Source: Bog-159 sp963709155 (GTDB lineage Bacteria > Acidobacteriota > Terriglobia > Bryobacterales > Bryobacteraceae). From it: DNA of 64,000 bases. The DNA is taken from assembly GCA_963709155.1 (NCBI GenBank), contig CAVPVD010000007.1, forward strand, positions 248,001 to 312,000, given 5' to 3'. Numbering within the stretch: the stretch's first letter is position 1; every line of letters starts with the position of its first letter. A program made the position numbers and the translations under genes. Below, one piece after another: positions 34,399 through 42,965 of this stretch. The notes under the pieces were generated by a model. The model was given only the letters and a program-made list of their open reading frames with translations, did no database searches and was not told where the DNA came from.

Positions 34399-37212
34399 AT
34401 GCCCTTCATCCACCAATGCCGCCTGATGTTGGGCCAATTCTGCGCGGCTGGCGCGTTGTTGGTCGTTTTGTGTTTTCCGGCCTGGTCCGCCACCGCGTGC
34501 ACATATCCTCCCGGCGTAACCATGGGCGGGGCGGGTAAGAACTTCTTCGCCAGCTTTGCCGAGTCGCCGAGTCAAGGTTATGAGGTCGCCATCCCCGGAG
34601 GGGGCGGGGCCATCGAGGCCGGCGATCTAAACGATACTTATTTCAGGTTGTATTACAGCATTTACAATCTTCAAAGCTATTGGATGGCAATGGGTTACTG
34701 CCCCGTCGAGCTGATTATCGGCGGGAGTTTCCCCGATGTGCGGTATTTTTCCATTACCGTCAACGATATGCATAAGACGGTGGCCCAGCATATTACGGAC
34801 GCGGGCCTCGACCCCGCCAACGGTACCTATACGAACCCGTTCGTGCCGGGCAGTAGCGGCTCCAGCCCGCCTTACAGCACGGGCCAGGCGTACCTGGTGC
34901 CCATCAGCCTGGGGACTTTACCGGGCACGACCACGAACTATCCTGGCGGAACCGTCCTGCCCGCATGCGCACTAAGTCCCTTCGCGGGGGATAACCTGCT
35001 AGATGCAACCGAGCGGCATCCGGCCAGCGATTGGAACGTGAATGTGCCTTCGGCCAGCGCTTTTATGGCCCCCAATATCCTCTCGGGACTGCAGCCCCAC
35101 ATAGTCGACAATCCTGGACATGTCTACGATCCGGCCACTAACAGCGGCCCTAATACCGCGGGGAATATCATCCTCCGCGATTATCTTTCCCCGCCGGAAA
35201 GCTGCCCGTTCGGTCCGGCATCCTGCTTTCAGCCGAAACGGGTTCCGCAGCCTTATGTAATTGTACGCGATACTTATACGGGTTGTGCTTACACGGCGCA
35301 AGAAGTAGCGAATTACTTTTTGTACGACCCGGGCGGGAAGGTAAAGCAGATGTGCAATCTTTCTCCCGCCAGCCTTTGCCCATCGCCCACTACAGCGGTG
35401 CTATCCATCCTCGATCCATCGCCGCAGGCTCCTGCAAACTGGACGGACGTAGTTCAGCAGGAACAGCATTCCTACTACACTAACACCACCCCGGAGGCGT
35501 GTTACGCGGATGGCGACCCGACTCTCGCGCCGCCGCCCCCGTACGCGAATAGGGTTGCGTGGGTGCGCTCCCCGCAGTGGGAGATAGATCCGGGGCCGGA
35601 CGACAGTTACCTGGGCGGCGCTATATCCACTGCCGACCTCGGAAACATGGCGCCTGCCGCCGCCGGCAGTCCACTCTGCACCGATAGCCGGGGTAACGCC
35701 AGCACCGACGGGTGTATCATGCGGTTCCGCTTCCAACTCCCGGTCATGCCGGCGACGCCCTGTCAAGCGGAACCCGGTACGCAGGCTCCCTGCAGCCTGA
35801 GTAACCAGGTGCAGATGCGATACACGAGTCTCACGTTCTGGTATGGGTCCCAGGACACTAACGTGGATCCTATTCACCCGGATGTAGCTCCCAGCCCGAT
35901 TTCGGTCGTCAGCCTGGCGGACCCCGCCTACGCGCCGATTGGCGCCGGCGGCGGACAGTATGTGACTCTCTTAGTCAATACAGGCGCCAATCTGCCTGCA
36001 TGGCTCCAACCTCCGGCCAACCTTCCAGCCTGCGCGGCGCCGAATATGATCGGCTGCGGTGTGACCGCGGGAGTGCAGCCGGTCACGAATTCGCCCGCCT
36101 CTGCCCCACCCGGCTACGCGCTCTGGACCACACCCAATGGATACACGGTCCTGGACTTGACCCAGTTTAAGGGCGTTTACCCCTTCTCCACCTCTAATGC
36201 CCTTCGGCTCACCATCCGGAATACGCTGCCGAACATGACTCCTGGGCAAAGCTTCAACTGTTCCGCAGCGGCGGTTCCCTTTCTTACCGCGGAGTACACC
36301 GCGGAAGGCGGCCTGATGGGCCCATACGCCCCCCTGGTGGATTACGTCGATCCCATGAATCCGGCCGCCCTGCCGCAAGTGCCGCCGGCATCGTCGGGCC
36401 TCCCCTCCGCCACCGCCTGCGGGGTTCTTCCCAATGTTCTCCCCGGCTTCAATGCACCGCAAATCGGCAAGCAACACGACTGCGCGGGTAAGTCGGCGAC
36501 TTGCCTGGATTGGCCCGACCAGTTCTGGCCGTCGGCTACCGGAACGTTGACGCCGCCTCTCAACTGCCAGCCATCCAGCCCCGCAACTCCCCAGATCTTC
36601 TTTGCGGCAACCCAGTTTCCCATCCCGGCAATTACCGAGTTCGGCCAGACGGAGTGCGCCGGACAGCCCGGCTCTTGCAGCCAGATTGTGCCGCAATCCG
36701 CATTGCCGCCGCTGCTACCGTCCGAGACGGCGTGGCAGCCCCCGCTGCCTGTGACGATTGTGGGCAGTGGTTTCGGATACTTGCCGCAACCGCTTCCGTT
36801 CGCGGGGCCGGCAAGTTCCCTGGTGGGCCCGGGCGGCCAGTTCCTGGTGATAACCGACGCCGGTAACGGCAACGGAGGAGATGCCTGGAGCACGAACCCC
36901 AGCGACAGCACGTACACCACGGCCTGCCAGGTGTATGTCGCGGATTGGAGGGACACCGGCATATCGCTGATCGCAAACCTGCCGGCAGGCGTGACCGATT
37001 CGTACCAACAGCAGCGCGCTCCAGGATCGACGCTGTCGGCGCTGGATGACTTTAGCCCACTGAGCCTGGCGGCTGCGCCTCTGTTTAGCAAAACCGGTTG
37101 CCCGATAGCCTCGGGGGACATCCTGACATTCACCGTGATGAATCCACAGAATGGGCAGACCTCTACCTCCCAGGTTACGGTTTCCCCAGCCACGGGGACG
37201 ACGCTGTTCTGA
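34399..37212 (+). CDS. Large secreted Cys-rich protein of unknown family
   Basis: A 937-residue exported protein with a signal peptide (FCAAGALLVVLCFPAWSATA). The mature chain is rich in Pro, Gly, Ser, Thr and in Cys, many in pairs (SLCPSPTT, TPCQAEPGTQAPCSL, CGVLPN), so it is probably disulfide-bonded. A segment at about 780-800 (PPLPVTIVGSGFGYLPQP) looks like an IPT/TIG-like Ig strand. Codon use fits its neighbours. I do not recognise a family. The start was placed at 34399, where the signal peptide begins. It is flanked by a MITE-like element downstream. Confidence 0.7.
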   Translation: MPFIHQCRLMLGQFCAAGALLVVLCFPAWSATACTYPPGVTMGGAGKNFFASFAESPSQGYEVAIPGGGGAIEAGDLNDTYFRLYYSIYNLQSYWMAMGYCPVELIIGGSFPDVRYFSITVNDMHKTVAQHITDAGLDPANGTYTNPFVPGSSGSSPPYSTGQAYLVPISLGTLPGTTTNYPGGTVLPACALSPFAGDNLLDATERHPASDWNVNVPSASAFMAPNILSGLQPHIVDNPGHVYDPATNSGPNTAGNIILRDYLSPPESCPFGPASCFQPKRVPQPYVIVRDTYTGCAYTAQEVANYFLYDPGGKVKQMCNLSPASLCPSPTTAVLSILDPSPQAPANWTDVVQQEQHSYYTNTTPEACYADGDPTLAPPPPYANRVAWVRSPQWEIDPGPDDSYLGGAISTADLGNMAPAAAGSPLCTDSRGNASTDGCIMRFRFQLPVMPATPCQAEPGTQAPCSLSNQVQMRYTSLTFWYGSQDTNVDPIHPDVAPSPISVVSLADPAYAPIGAGGGQYVTLLVNTGANLPAWLQPPANLPACAAPNMIGCGVTAGVQPVTNSPASAPPGYALWTTPNGYTVLDLTQFKGVYPFSTSNALRLTIRNTLPNMTPGQSFNCSAAAVPFLTAEYTAEGGLMGPYAPLVDYVDPMNPAALPQVPPASSGLPSATACGVLPNVLPGFNAPQIGKQHDCAGKSATCLDWPDQFWPSATGTLTPPLNCQPSSPATPQIFFAATQFPIPAITEFGQTECAGQPGSCSQIVPQSALPPLLPSETAWQPPLPVTIVGSGFGYLPQPLPFAGPASSLVGPGGQFLVITDAGNGNGGDAWSTNPSDSTYTTACQVYVADWRDTGISLIANLPAGVTDSYQQQRAPGSTLSALDDFSPLSLAAAPLFSKTGCPIASGDILTFTVMNPQNGQTSTSQVTVSPATGTTLF

Positions 37213-37217
37213 CTTAG

Positions 37218-37376
37218 CAGGCTGCGGAAAAGGCCTGTCGGGAACGCTCCCTTACGGTCGCGGCTCGGTAGGTCGCGGCTCGGTAAGTCGCGGCTCGGTA
37301 AGCCGCGGCAAATACAGGGCAACACTTCTGAGCCGCGCGCGTCAGCAAGCGGTTTTTGGCCTTTTTCCGCAGCCTG
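37218..37376. mobile_element. MITE-like element with terminal inverted repeats and inner tandem repeats
   Basis: The ends CAGGCTGCGGAAAAGGCC (37218-37235) and its complement GGCCTTTTTCCGCAGCCTG (37358-37376) form 18/19-bp terminal inverted repeats, one A different. Inside are three tandem 15-bp units GTCGCGGCTCGGTAR (37257-37301) with a degenerate fourth. The segment before the tandem, GGGAACGCTCCCTTACG, recurs in similar form at 60897-60926. Too short to encode a transposase; presumably moved in trans. Flanks show only TTAG/ATAG as a possible target duplication. Confidence 0.6.
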
Positions 37377-37386
37377 ATAGTCTAGA

Positions 37387-38439
37387 CTAGACCAGCGCCT
37401 GGTAGTCGGTGTAGCCTTTCGCGCCGGGCGTGTAGAATGTGGACGGGTCCGGCGGGTTTAGCGGGGCATCGCCCTGCAGGCGCTTCACCAGGTCCGGATT
37501 GGCCAGATAAAGCGATCCGAAGACGATGGCATCGGCGCGGCCTTCCGCCAAAGCCAGGTTGGCTTCGTCTTTCTGGAAGCCGCCTCCCAGGATCAGGCTT
37601 CCCGCATACGCATCCCGCAGCACGGCCTCCGCGCCAATGCCCGTCCGCATGACGTGCAGGTAAGCGGGAGGGTGGGACGCGATAGCCTTGGCCAGTGCCA
37701 GATAAGTCGGGATCGGATCGGCATGCCCGATATCGTTGAAATTCATGCCGGGGCTGACCTTTATACCCACCCGGCCGGGAGATCCGGCGGCGGCGATCAT
37801 GGCTGCCAGCGTTTCCACCACGAAACGAATGCGATTTTCGATCGCGCCGCCGTAGGAATCGGTACGCCGGTTCGTATCGGGGCTCAGGAATTGGTTGGGC
37901 AGGTAGCCGGATGCCGAATGCAGCTCAACGCCATCGAACCCGGCTGCCAGGGCATTCCGCGTGGCTTCTGCGTATTCGCCGATTACGGCAGGAATCTCGG
38001 AAGTTTCTAATGCCCGCGGCATGTCATAGGGTTGCATACCCAAGGTGTCCGTCCACATCTGGCCGCCCGCGCGAATCGCCGATGGCGCCACCGGAGGATC
38101 GGGAATGCCGCGGTTCGCGGAATGCGCGATCCGTCCAACGTGCATAAGTTGAAGAAAGATCCGGCCGCCGCGCGCGTGCACGGCATCCGTTATATTCCGC
38201 CAGGCGACAATCTGGGCAGGCGTGTAGATGCCCGGAGTTCGTGCGTAGCCCATGCCTGCCGGGCTGGTGCCCGTGCCTTCAGTCACGATCAGGCCGGCGT
38301 CCGCGCGCGAGCTGTAATATTCAACGGCAAGGGGCGAAGGGACACCCTGCGCATCGGCGCGGGCGCGCGTCATAGGCGCCATCACGATGCGGTTCGGCAG
38401 CGCGTAGTCGCCCAAGGTTACAGGTGAGAAGAGATTCAT
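37387..38439 (-). CDS. Old Yellow Enzyme family NADH:flavin oxidoreductase
   Basis: A 350-residue FMN enzyme with an (alpha/beta)8 barrel. It begins LFSPVTLGDYALPNRIVMAP, with GDGVELHSASGYLPNQFLSP and TNRRTDSYGGAIENRIRF holding the usual FMN and active-site residues; the substrate pair here is probably His/Ser-type (VELHSA). These enzymes reduce activated alkenes, nitro compounds or quinones with NAD(P)H. The start at 38439 (MNLFSP) follows the family; the upstream frame is not conserved-looking. It is divergent from the RND fusion-protein gene (121 nt gap). Confidence 0.9.
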   Translation of the reverse strand: MNLFSPVTLGDYALPNRIVMAPMTRARADAQGVPSPLAVEYYSSRADAGLIVTEGTGTSPAGMGYARTPGIYTPAQIVAWRNITDAVHARGGRIFLQLMHVGRIAHSANRGIPDPPVAPSAIRAGGQMWTDTLGMQPYDMPRALETSEIPAVIGEYAEATRNALAAGFDGVELHSASGYLPNQFLSPDTNRRTDSYGGAIENRIRFVVETLAAMIAAAGSPGRVGIKVSPGMNFNDIGHADPIPTYLALAKAIASHPPAYLHVMRTGIGAEAVLRDAYAGSLILGGGFQKDEANLALAEGRADAIVFGSLYLANPDLVKRLQGDAPLNPPDPSTFYTPGAKGYTDYQALV

Positions 38440-38560
38440 TCCCTGGTTGGATGCACGGGATTCGCCGGCAGATGCAAGCGGCGTCTGCACGTTTGAGCAG
38501 AATCCTGAAAGGCATCATGATAAAGTGATCTTTAAGTCTGTTATTGGCATCGAAGATCAA

Positions 38561-39772
38561 ATGATTCGCTACTGGGAAGGCCGAGCCGTTTTTGCCGGCG
38601 GCGTGCTGCTCGCGTGGGCAGGCGTGGCTACGGGATGCGCCAGCAAGAGCGCGCCCACCCCGCGCCAGGCGGAAGGCGTACCCGTGGTGGTGGCCACGGT
38701 CAGCCAGAGGACGGTCCCCGTGGACGTCCAGGTGATCGGGAACGTAGAGGCATACGCCACTATCGCGGTGAAATCCCAAGTAGGCGGGGAACTAACGCAG
38801 GCGCATTTTCGCGAGGGCGACTTCGTGAAAAAGGGAGACGTGCTGTTCACCATCGATCCCCGTCTGCTGGATGCGCAGGTGAAACAGGCGCAAGCCACCA
38901 TAGAAAGGGATAAGGCGCAGCTCAGCCTGGCGGAAGCCAACCTGGCGCGTGACACGGCGCAGGAGAAGTACGCCTACGATCAAGCCGCCCGGTATCGGAA
39001 ACTCTTTCAGAAGGGCGTGATCTCCCGCGAGCAGGTTGACCAGTATCAGACCGGCTCCGACGTGCAAGCCGAAGCCGTGCATGCCGACAAAGCGGCCGTG
39101 GAGAGCTCGCGCGCGGCGCTGGACGCCGACGCGGCGGCGTTGCGCAACATCGAGGTGCAGCTCTCCTACACCGAAATCCGCAGCCCCATCGACGGACGCA
39201 CCGGCAATCTGATGATCAAGCAGGGAAACGTGGTGAAGGCCAACGATGTGGACCTGGTGACCATCAATCAATTGCAGCCGATTTACGTGACGTTCACCGT
39301 ACCGGAGGCGCGTCTCGCGGAGATCAAGCGTTACATGGCGCAGGGCAAAGTTAAGGTGCTGGCGAGCCCGCCGGAATCGGGCGATGCCCAGACCGGAGAT
39401 CTCAGCTTCATCGATAACGCAGTGGATGCGACTACCGGCGCCATCAAGCTCAAGGGCACTTTTGAGAACGCCGGACGCGCGTTATGGCCCGGGCAGTTCG
39501 TACGGGTCACGCTGCGTCTGGGCTCCTCGCGGGATGCCTTGCTGGTTCCCATCGAAGCCGTCGAAAGCGGCCAGGATGGCCAGTTCGTTTTCGTAGTCAA
39601 GCATGACATGACGGTGGATGCCCGCCCCGTGGTGGCCGGCGCCAGGATCGAAAAAGAGCAGGTGATCGAACAAGGCTTGCGCGTGGGCGAGACCGTGGTT
39701 ACTGAAGGGCAGCTTCGCCTCGCGCCCGGCGTGCGCGTGAAGGCGCAGGATAGCCGGCACGCGCCCGGATAA
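38561..39772 (+). CDS. RND efflux periplasmic adaptor (membrane fusion lipoprotein)
   Basis: A 403-residue adaptor. The lipobox is GVATGC (start of mature Cys), followed by the barrel-sandwich/lipoyl half (IAVKSQVGGELTQAHFREGDFVKKGDVL), an alpha-helical hairpin of about 80 residues, the second lipoyl half (LSYTEIRSPIDGRTGNL) and the membrane-proximal beta barrel. It bridges the inner-membrane pump encoded next to an outer-membrane channel. The start was taken at 38561; the frame is open 38 codons upstream without lipoprotein features. The pump gene begins 13 nt downstream, so they form one operon. No TolC-like gene is present. Confidence 0.92.
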   Translation: MIRYWEGRAVFAGGVLLAWAGVATGCASKSAPTPRQAEGVPVVVATVSQRTVPVDVQVIGNVEAYATIAVKSQVGGELTQAHFREGDFVKKGDVLFTIDPRLLDAQVKQAQATIERDKAQLSLAEANLARDTAQEKYAYDQAARYRKLFQKGVISREQVDQYQTGSDVQAEAVHADKAAVESSRAALDADAAALRNIEVQLSYTEIRSPIDGRTGNLMIKQGNVVKANDVDLVTINQLQPIYVTFTVPEARLAEIKRYMAQGKVKVLASPPESGDAQTGDLSFIDNAVDATTGAIKLKGTFENAGRALWPGQFVRVTLRLGSSRDALLVPIEAVESGQDGQFVFVVKHDMTVDARPVVAGARIEKEQVIEQGLRVGETVVTEGQLRLAPGVRVKAQDSRHAPG

Positions 39773-39785
39773 CAGAGCCGCAGAG

Positions 39786-42700
39786 ATGAATTTCTCAGAT
39801 ATTTTCATCCGCCGTCCTATCGCCACAAGCCTGCTGATGCTGGCCATCGCCCTTTTCGGGCTGGTGGCTTACCGGGCACTTCCGGTCAGCGACTTACCCA
39901 ACGTGGACTTTCCCACCCTGGTGGTGACGGCCAGCCTGCCGGGCGCCAATCCCGATACCATGGCCTCCGCGGTAGCCACTCCGCTGGAGCGCCAGTTCTC
40001 GATCATCGCGGGCTTGGACACCATGAGTTCCACCAGTTCGTTGGGGGTCACCCTGATCACGCTGCAGTTCGATCTCAGCCGGAATCTGGATGGCGCGGCG
40101 GTGGATGTGCAGACCGGCATAACCCAGGCATCGCCCTACCTGCCGCAAGGCATGCCGACCCCTCCGACGTTCCGCAAAGTCAACCCGGCCGACCAGCCTA
40201 TCCTATACCTGGCGTTGACCTCGCCGACGCTGCCCCTTTACACCCTGGATGAGTACGCCGAGACCACCATGGCACAACGGATCTCGATGATCAACGGCGT
40301 GGCGCAGGTCTCCGTCTTTGGCGCCCAGAAATACGCGGTGCATGCGCAGCTCGATCCCCACTTGCTGGCCGCCAAGCAGATCGGGATCGACGAGGTTGAG
40401 AACGCGATCGAAAAATGGAATGTGAATCTGCCCACCGGGACGCTGTTCGGCGCGCACAACTCGTACACGGTAATGGCTACCGGGCAGCTTATGAGCGCCG
40501 GACAGTTCCGCCCGCTGGTAGTGGCCTACCGCAACGGCGCGCCGGTACGGTTGGAAGAACTGGGAAACGTAATCGACAGCGTGGAAGACGACAAGACCGC
40601 CTCCTGGTTCTACAGCCGCCAGGTAGCCGGCCGCCGTTCGATGATCCTGGCGATCCAGCGGCAACCCGGCACCAATACCGTGGAGGTCACCGACGCCATC
40701 AAGCAATTGCTGCCGATGTTCAAGACCGAGATTCCACCTTCTGTGGAAATGCACATTCTGTACGACCGGTCGATCAGTATCCGCGAATCGTTCGACGACG
40801 TGAAGTTTACCCTCATGCTGACGCTGGGCCTGGTGGTCCTGGTGATCTTCCTGTTCCTGCGGAATCTTTCCGCTACCGCAATCCCCAGCCTGGCCCTGCC
40901 CTTTTCCATCATCGGAACCTTCGCGGTGATGTATGTCATGGACTTCAGTCTCGACAACCTGTCGATGATGGCCCTGATCCTGTGCGTCGGGTTCGTGGTA
41001 GATGACGCCATCGTCATGCTCGAGAACATCGTGCGCCACATGGAAATGGGATCTTCGCCCATGCAGGCGGCCTTCGAGGGATCCCGGGAGATCGGCTTTA
41101 CGATCATCTCCATGACGCTCAGCCTGGCGGCGGTTTTCATCCCCGTGTTGTTTATGGGCGGCATTTTAGGGCGGCTCTTCAAGGAATTCGCGGTCAGTAT
41201 CTGCGCGGCGATTCTGATTTCCGGGTTCGTCTCCGTAACATTGACGCCCATGCTGTGCTCGCGCTTCCTGCGTGTGCGGCACTCGGCCGACCGGGGCGCG
41301 CTCTATCGGGTGACCGAGCGCTTCTTCGACGGCATGCTGAGATTCTACGACCGCAGCCTGCAGGCCGTGCTGCGGCACCGTCCGGCCGTCATGGTGGTCT
41401 TCTTCGCCATCCTGGCGGCCACCGGGTGGCTGTTCGTCAAGATTCCCAAAGGCTTCATTCCGGACCAGGACAACGACCAGATCTTCGTGGTCACCGAAGC
41501 CGCCCAGGGCACCTCCTTCGAGCAAATGAAGGAGTATCAAAAGCTGGTGGCGGACGTGGGCATTCACGATCCCTATGTGGAGGAATTCATGTCCAGCGTG
41601 GGTGGCACATCCGCCGCCAGCCTGGGTGGACAGAATTTCGGCCGCATGTTCTTCCACCTGACGCCGCGCGCATCGCGGCCGCTGGATGTGAACGGGATCA
41701 TGCGCGAGCTGCGTCCCAAGCTGGCGGGCTTTCCGGGCATGCGGGTCTTCATGCAGAATCCACCCACCATCCGCATCGGCGGCCAGCTTACCAAGAGCCT
41801 TTACCAGGTGACCATGCAGGGGCCCGACACCGCGGAACTGTACCGCGAGGCGCAGGGCCTGGAACGCCAGATCACCCGCCTGCCGGGGTTGCAGGACGTG
41901 AATAGCGACCTACAGATTAAGAATCCGCAGGTCTACGTCGAAATCGATCGCGACAAGGCGGCCGCGTTGAATGTCAGCGCCGCACAGATCGAAAATGCGC
42001 TCTACGATTCGTACGGTCCGCGCTGGATCTCCACCATCTATGCGCCCATCAACCAGTACAAAGTGCTGATCGAGCTCATGCCTAAGTATCAGTCCACGGC
42101 GGATGCCATCTCGCTGCTGTACGTGCGTTCGAGCGACGGCAAACTGGTGCCTATCGACACCGTGACCCGCATGACCCGCGATACCGGTCCGCAGACCATC
42201 AACCACTTCGGCCAGTTGCCCGCGGTGACTCTTTCCTTTAACCTGCGGCCGGGAGCCTCGCTGGGTGACGCTGTTTCCGCAATTCAAGGATTGATCGCGG
42301 GTCTGCCGGCGTCCATCAGCGCCACCTTCCAGGGAACCGCCAAGGCTTTTCAAAGTTCGCTGGGCAACCTCTGGCTGCTCCTGGTGGTCGCCATATTGGT
42401 GGTGTATATCGTGCTGGGCATCCTGTACGAGAGCTACATCCATCCCCTGACGATCCTTTCCGGGCTACCGTCGGCTGGTTTCGGCGCGCTGCTGACGCTC
42501 TATCTTTTTCACATCGAACTAAGCATTTATGCCTTTGTGGGGCTGATCATGCTGATCGGGATTGTGAAGAAGAACGCCATCATGCAGATCGACTTTGCGC
42601 TGGCGGCCGAGAGAAAAGAAGGCAAGTCGCCGCGGGATGCCATTTACGAAGGCTGCCTGATCCGCTTCCGCCCGATTATGATGACCACCATGGCGGCGCT

Positions 42701-42965
42701 GTTGGGAGCCGTGCCGATCGCGCTCGGCTACGGCGCCGGCGGCGAAGCGCGGCAGCCGCTGGGCATGGCCGTGGTCGGCGGGCTGCTGTTCTCGCAATTG
42801 ATCACTTTGTACTTAACGCCGGTGGTGTATACGTACCTGGCGGCTTTCACCGGTGACTCCGCCAAGCCATCGGAGGGCGGCCAGAGCCGGCTGAAAGCCG
42901 GCTGCGGGCAGGATTGCCCGCCCCACTATGAGCCTGTTACGGCACAACCTTCAGCACTCCATTGA
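39786..42965 (+). CDS. RND multidrug efflux permease (HAE1/MdtBC type)
   Basis: A 1059-residue proton-driven pump with twelve membrane helices and two large periplasmic loops. It begins NFSDIFIRRPIATSLLMLAI and carries the core motifs FVVDDAIVMLEN (helix 4 Asp pair) and GIVKKNAIMQIDFAL (helix 10). It works as a trimer with the adaptor encoded 13 nt upstream. The last 31 codons (from 42871) run through a REP-like repeat and read SRLKAGCGQDCPP, a sequence unrelated to the family, so the ancestral stop was probably lost when the repeat was inserted. It overlaps the GH3 gene by 29 nt, convergently. Confidence 0.93.
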   Translation: MNFSDIFIRRPIATSLLMLAIALFGLVAYRALPVSDLPNVDFPTLVVTASLPGANPDTMASAVATPLERQFSIIAGLDTMSSTSSLGVTLITLQFDLSRNLDGAAVDVQTGITQASPYLPQGMPTPPTFRKVNPADQPILYLALTSPTLPLYTLDEYAETTMAQRISMINGVAQVSVFGAQKYAVHAQLDPHLLAAKQIGIDEVENAIEKWNVNLPTGTLFGAHNSYTVMATGQLMSAGQFRPLVVAYRNGAPVRLEELGNVIDSVEDDKTASWFYSRQVAGRRSMILAIQRQPGTNTVEVTDAIKQLLPMFKTEIPPSVEMHILYDRSISIRESFDDVKFTLMLTLGLVVLVIFLFLRNLSATAIPSLALPFSIIGTFAVMYVMDFSLDNLSMMALILCVGFVVDDAIVMLENIVRHMEMGSSPMQAAFEGSREIGFTIISMTLSLAAVFIPVLFMGGILGRLFKEFAVSICAAILISGFVSVTLTPMLCSRFLRVRHSADRGALYRVTERFFDGMLRFYDRSLQAVLRHRPAVMVVFFAILAATGWLFVKIPKGFIPDQDNDQIFVVTEAAQGTSFEQMKEYQKLVADVGIHDPYVEEFMSSVGGTSAASLGGQNFGRMFFHLTPRASRPLDVNGIMRELRPKLAGFPGMRVFMQNPPTIRIGGQLTKSLYQVTMQGPDTAELYREAQGLERQITRLPGLQDVNSDLQIKNPQVYVEIDRDKAAALNVSAAQIENALYDSYGPRWISTIYAPINQYKVLIELMPKYQSTADAISLLYVRSSDGKLVPIDTVTRMTRDTGPQTINHFGQLPAVTLSFNLRPGASLGDAVSAIQGLIAGLPASISATFQGTAKAFQSSLGNLWLLLVVAILVVYIVLGILYESYIHPLTILSGLPSAGFGALLTLYLFHIELSIYAFVGLIMLIGIVKKNAIMQIDFALAAERKEGKSPRDAIYEGCLIRFRPIMMTTMAALLGAVPIALGYGAGGEARQPLGMAVVGGLLFSQLITLYLTPVVYTYLAAFTGDSAKPSEGGQSRLKAGCGQDCPPHYEPVTAQPSALH
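42871..42924. repeat. REP-like palindromic repeat, copy 2 (inverted, inside a coding end)
   Basis: Reverse complement of the double hairpin at 14888-14930, with GGGCGGGCA/TGCCCGC and AGCCGGCT units and a third arm GGCCGCCC. It lies within the last codons of the RND permease gene and just before the end of the convergent GH3 gene, so it may also end both transcripts. Confidence 0.7.

Noticed and set aside
37257..37301. Tandem GTCGCGGCTCGGTAR units as a CRISPR array
   Set aside because: Units are adjacent with no unique spacers and no cas genes; better read as a tandem repeat in a MITE-like element.
42871..42924. Hairpins as a simple rho-independent terminator
   Set aside because: No T-tract follows and two further copies of the same element exist; it is a dispersed repeat, though it might still affect transcript ends.
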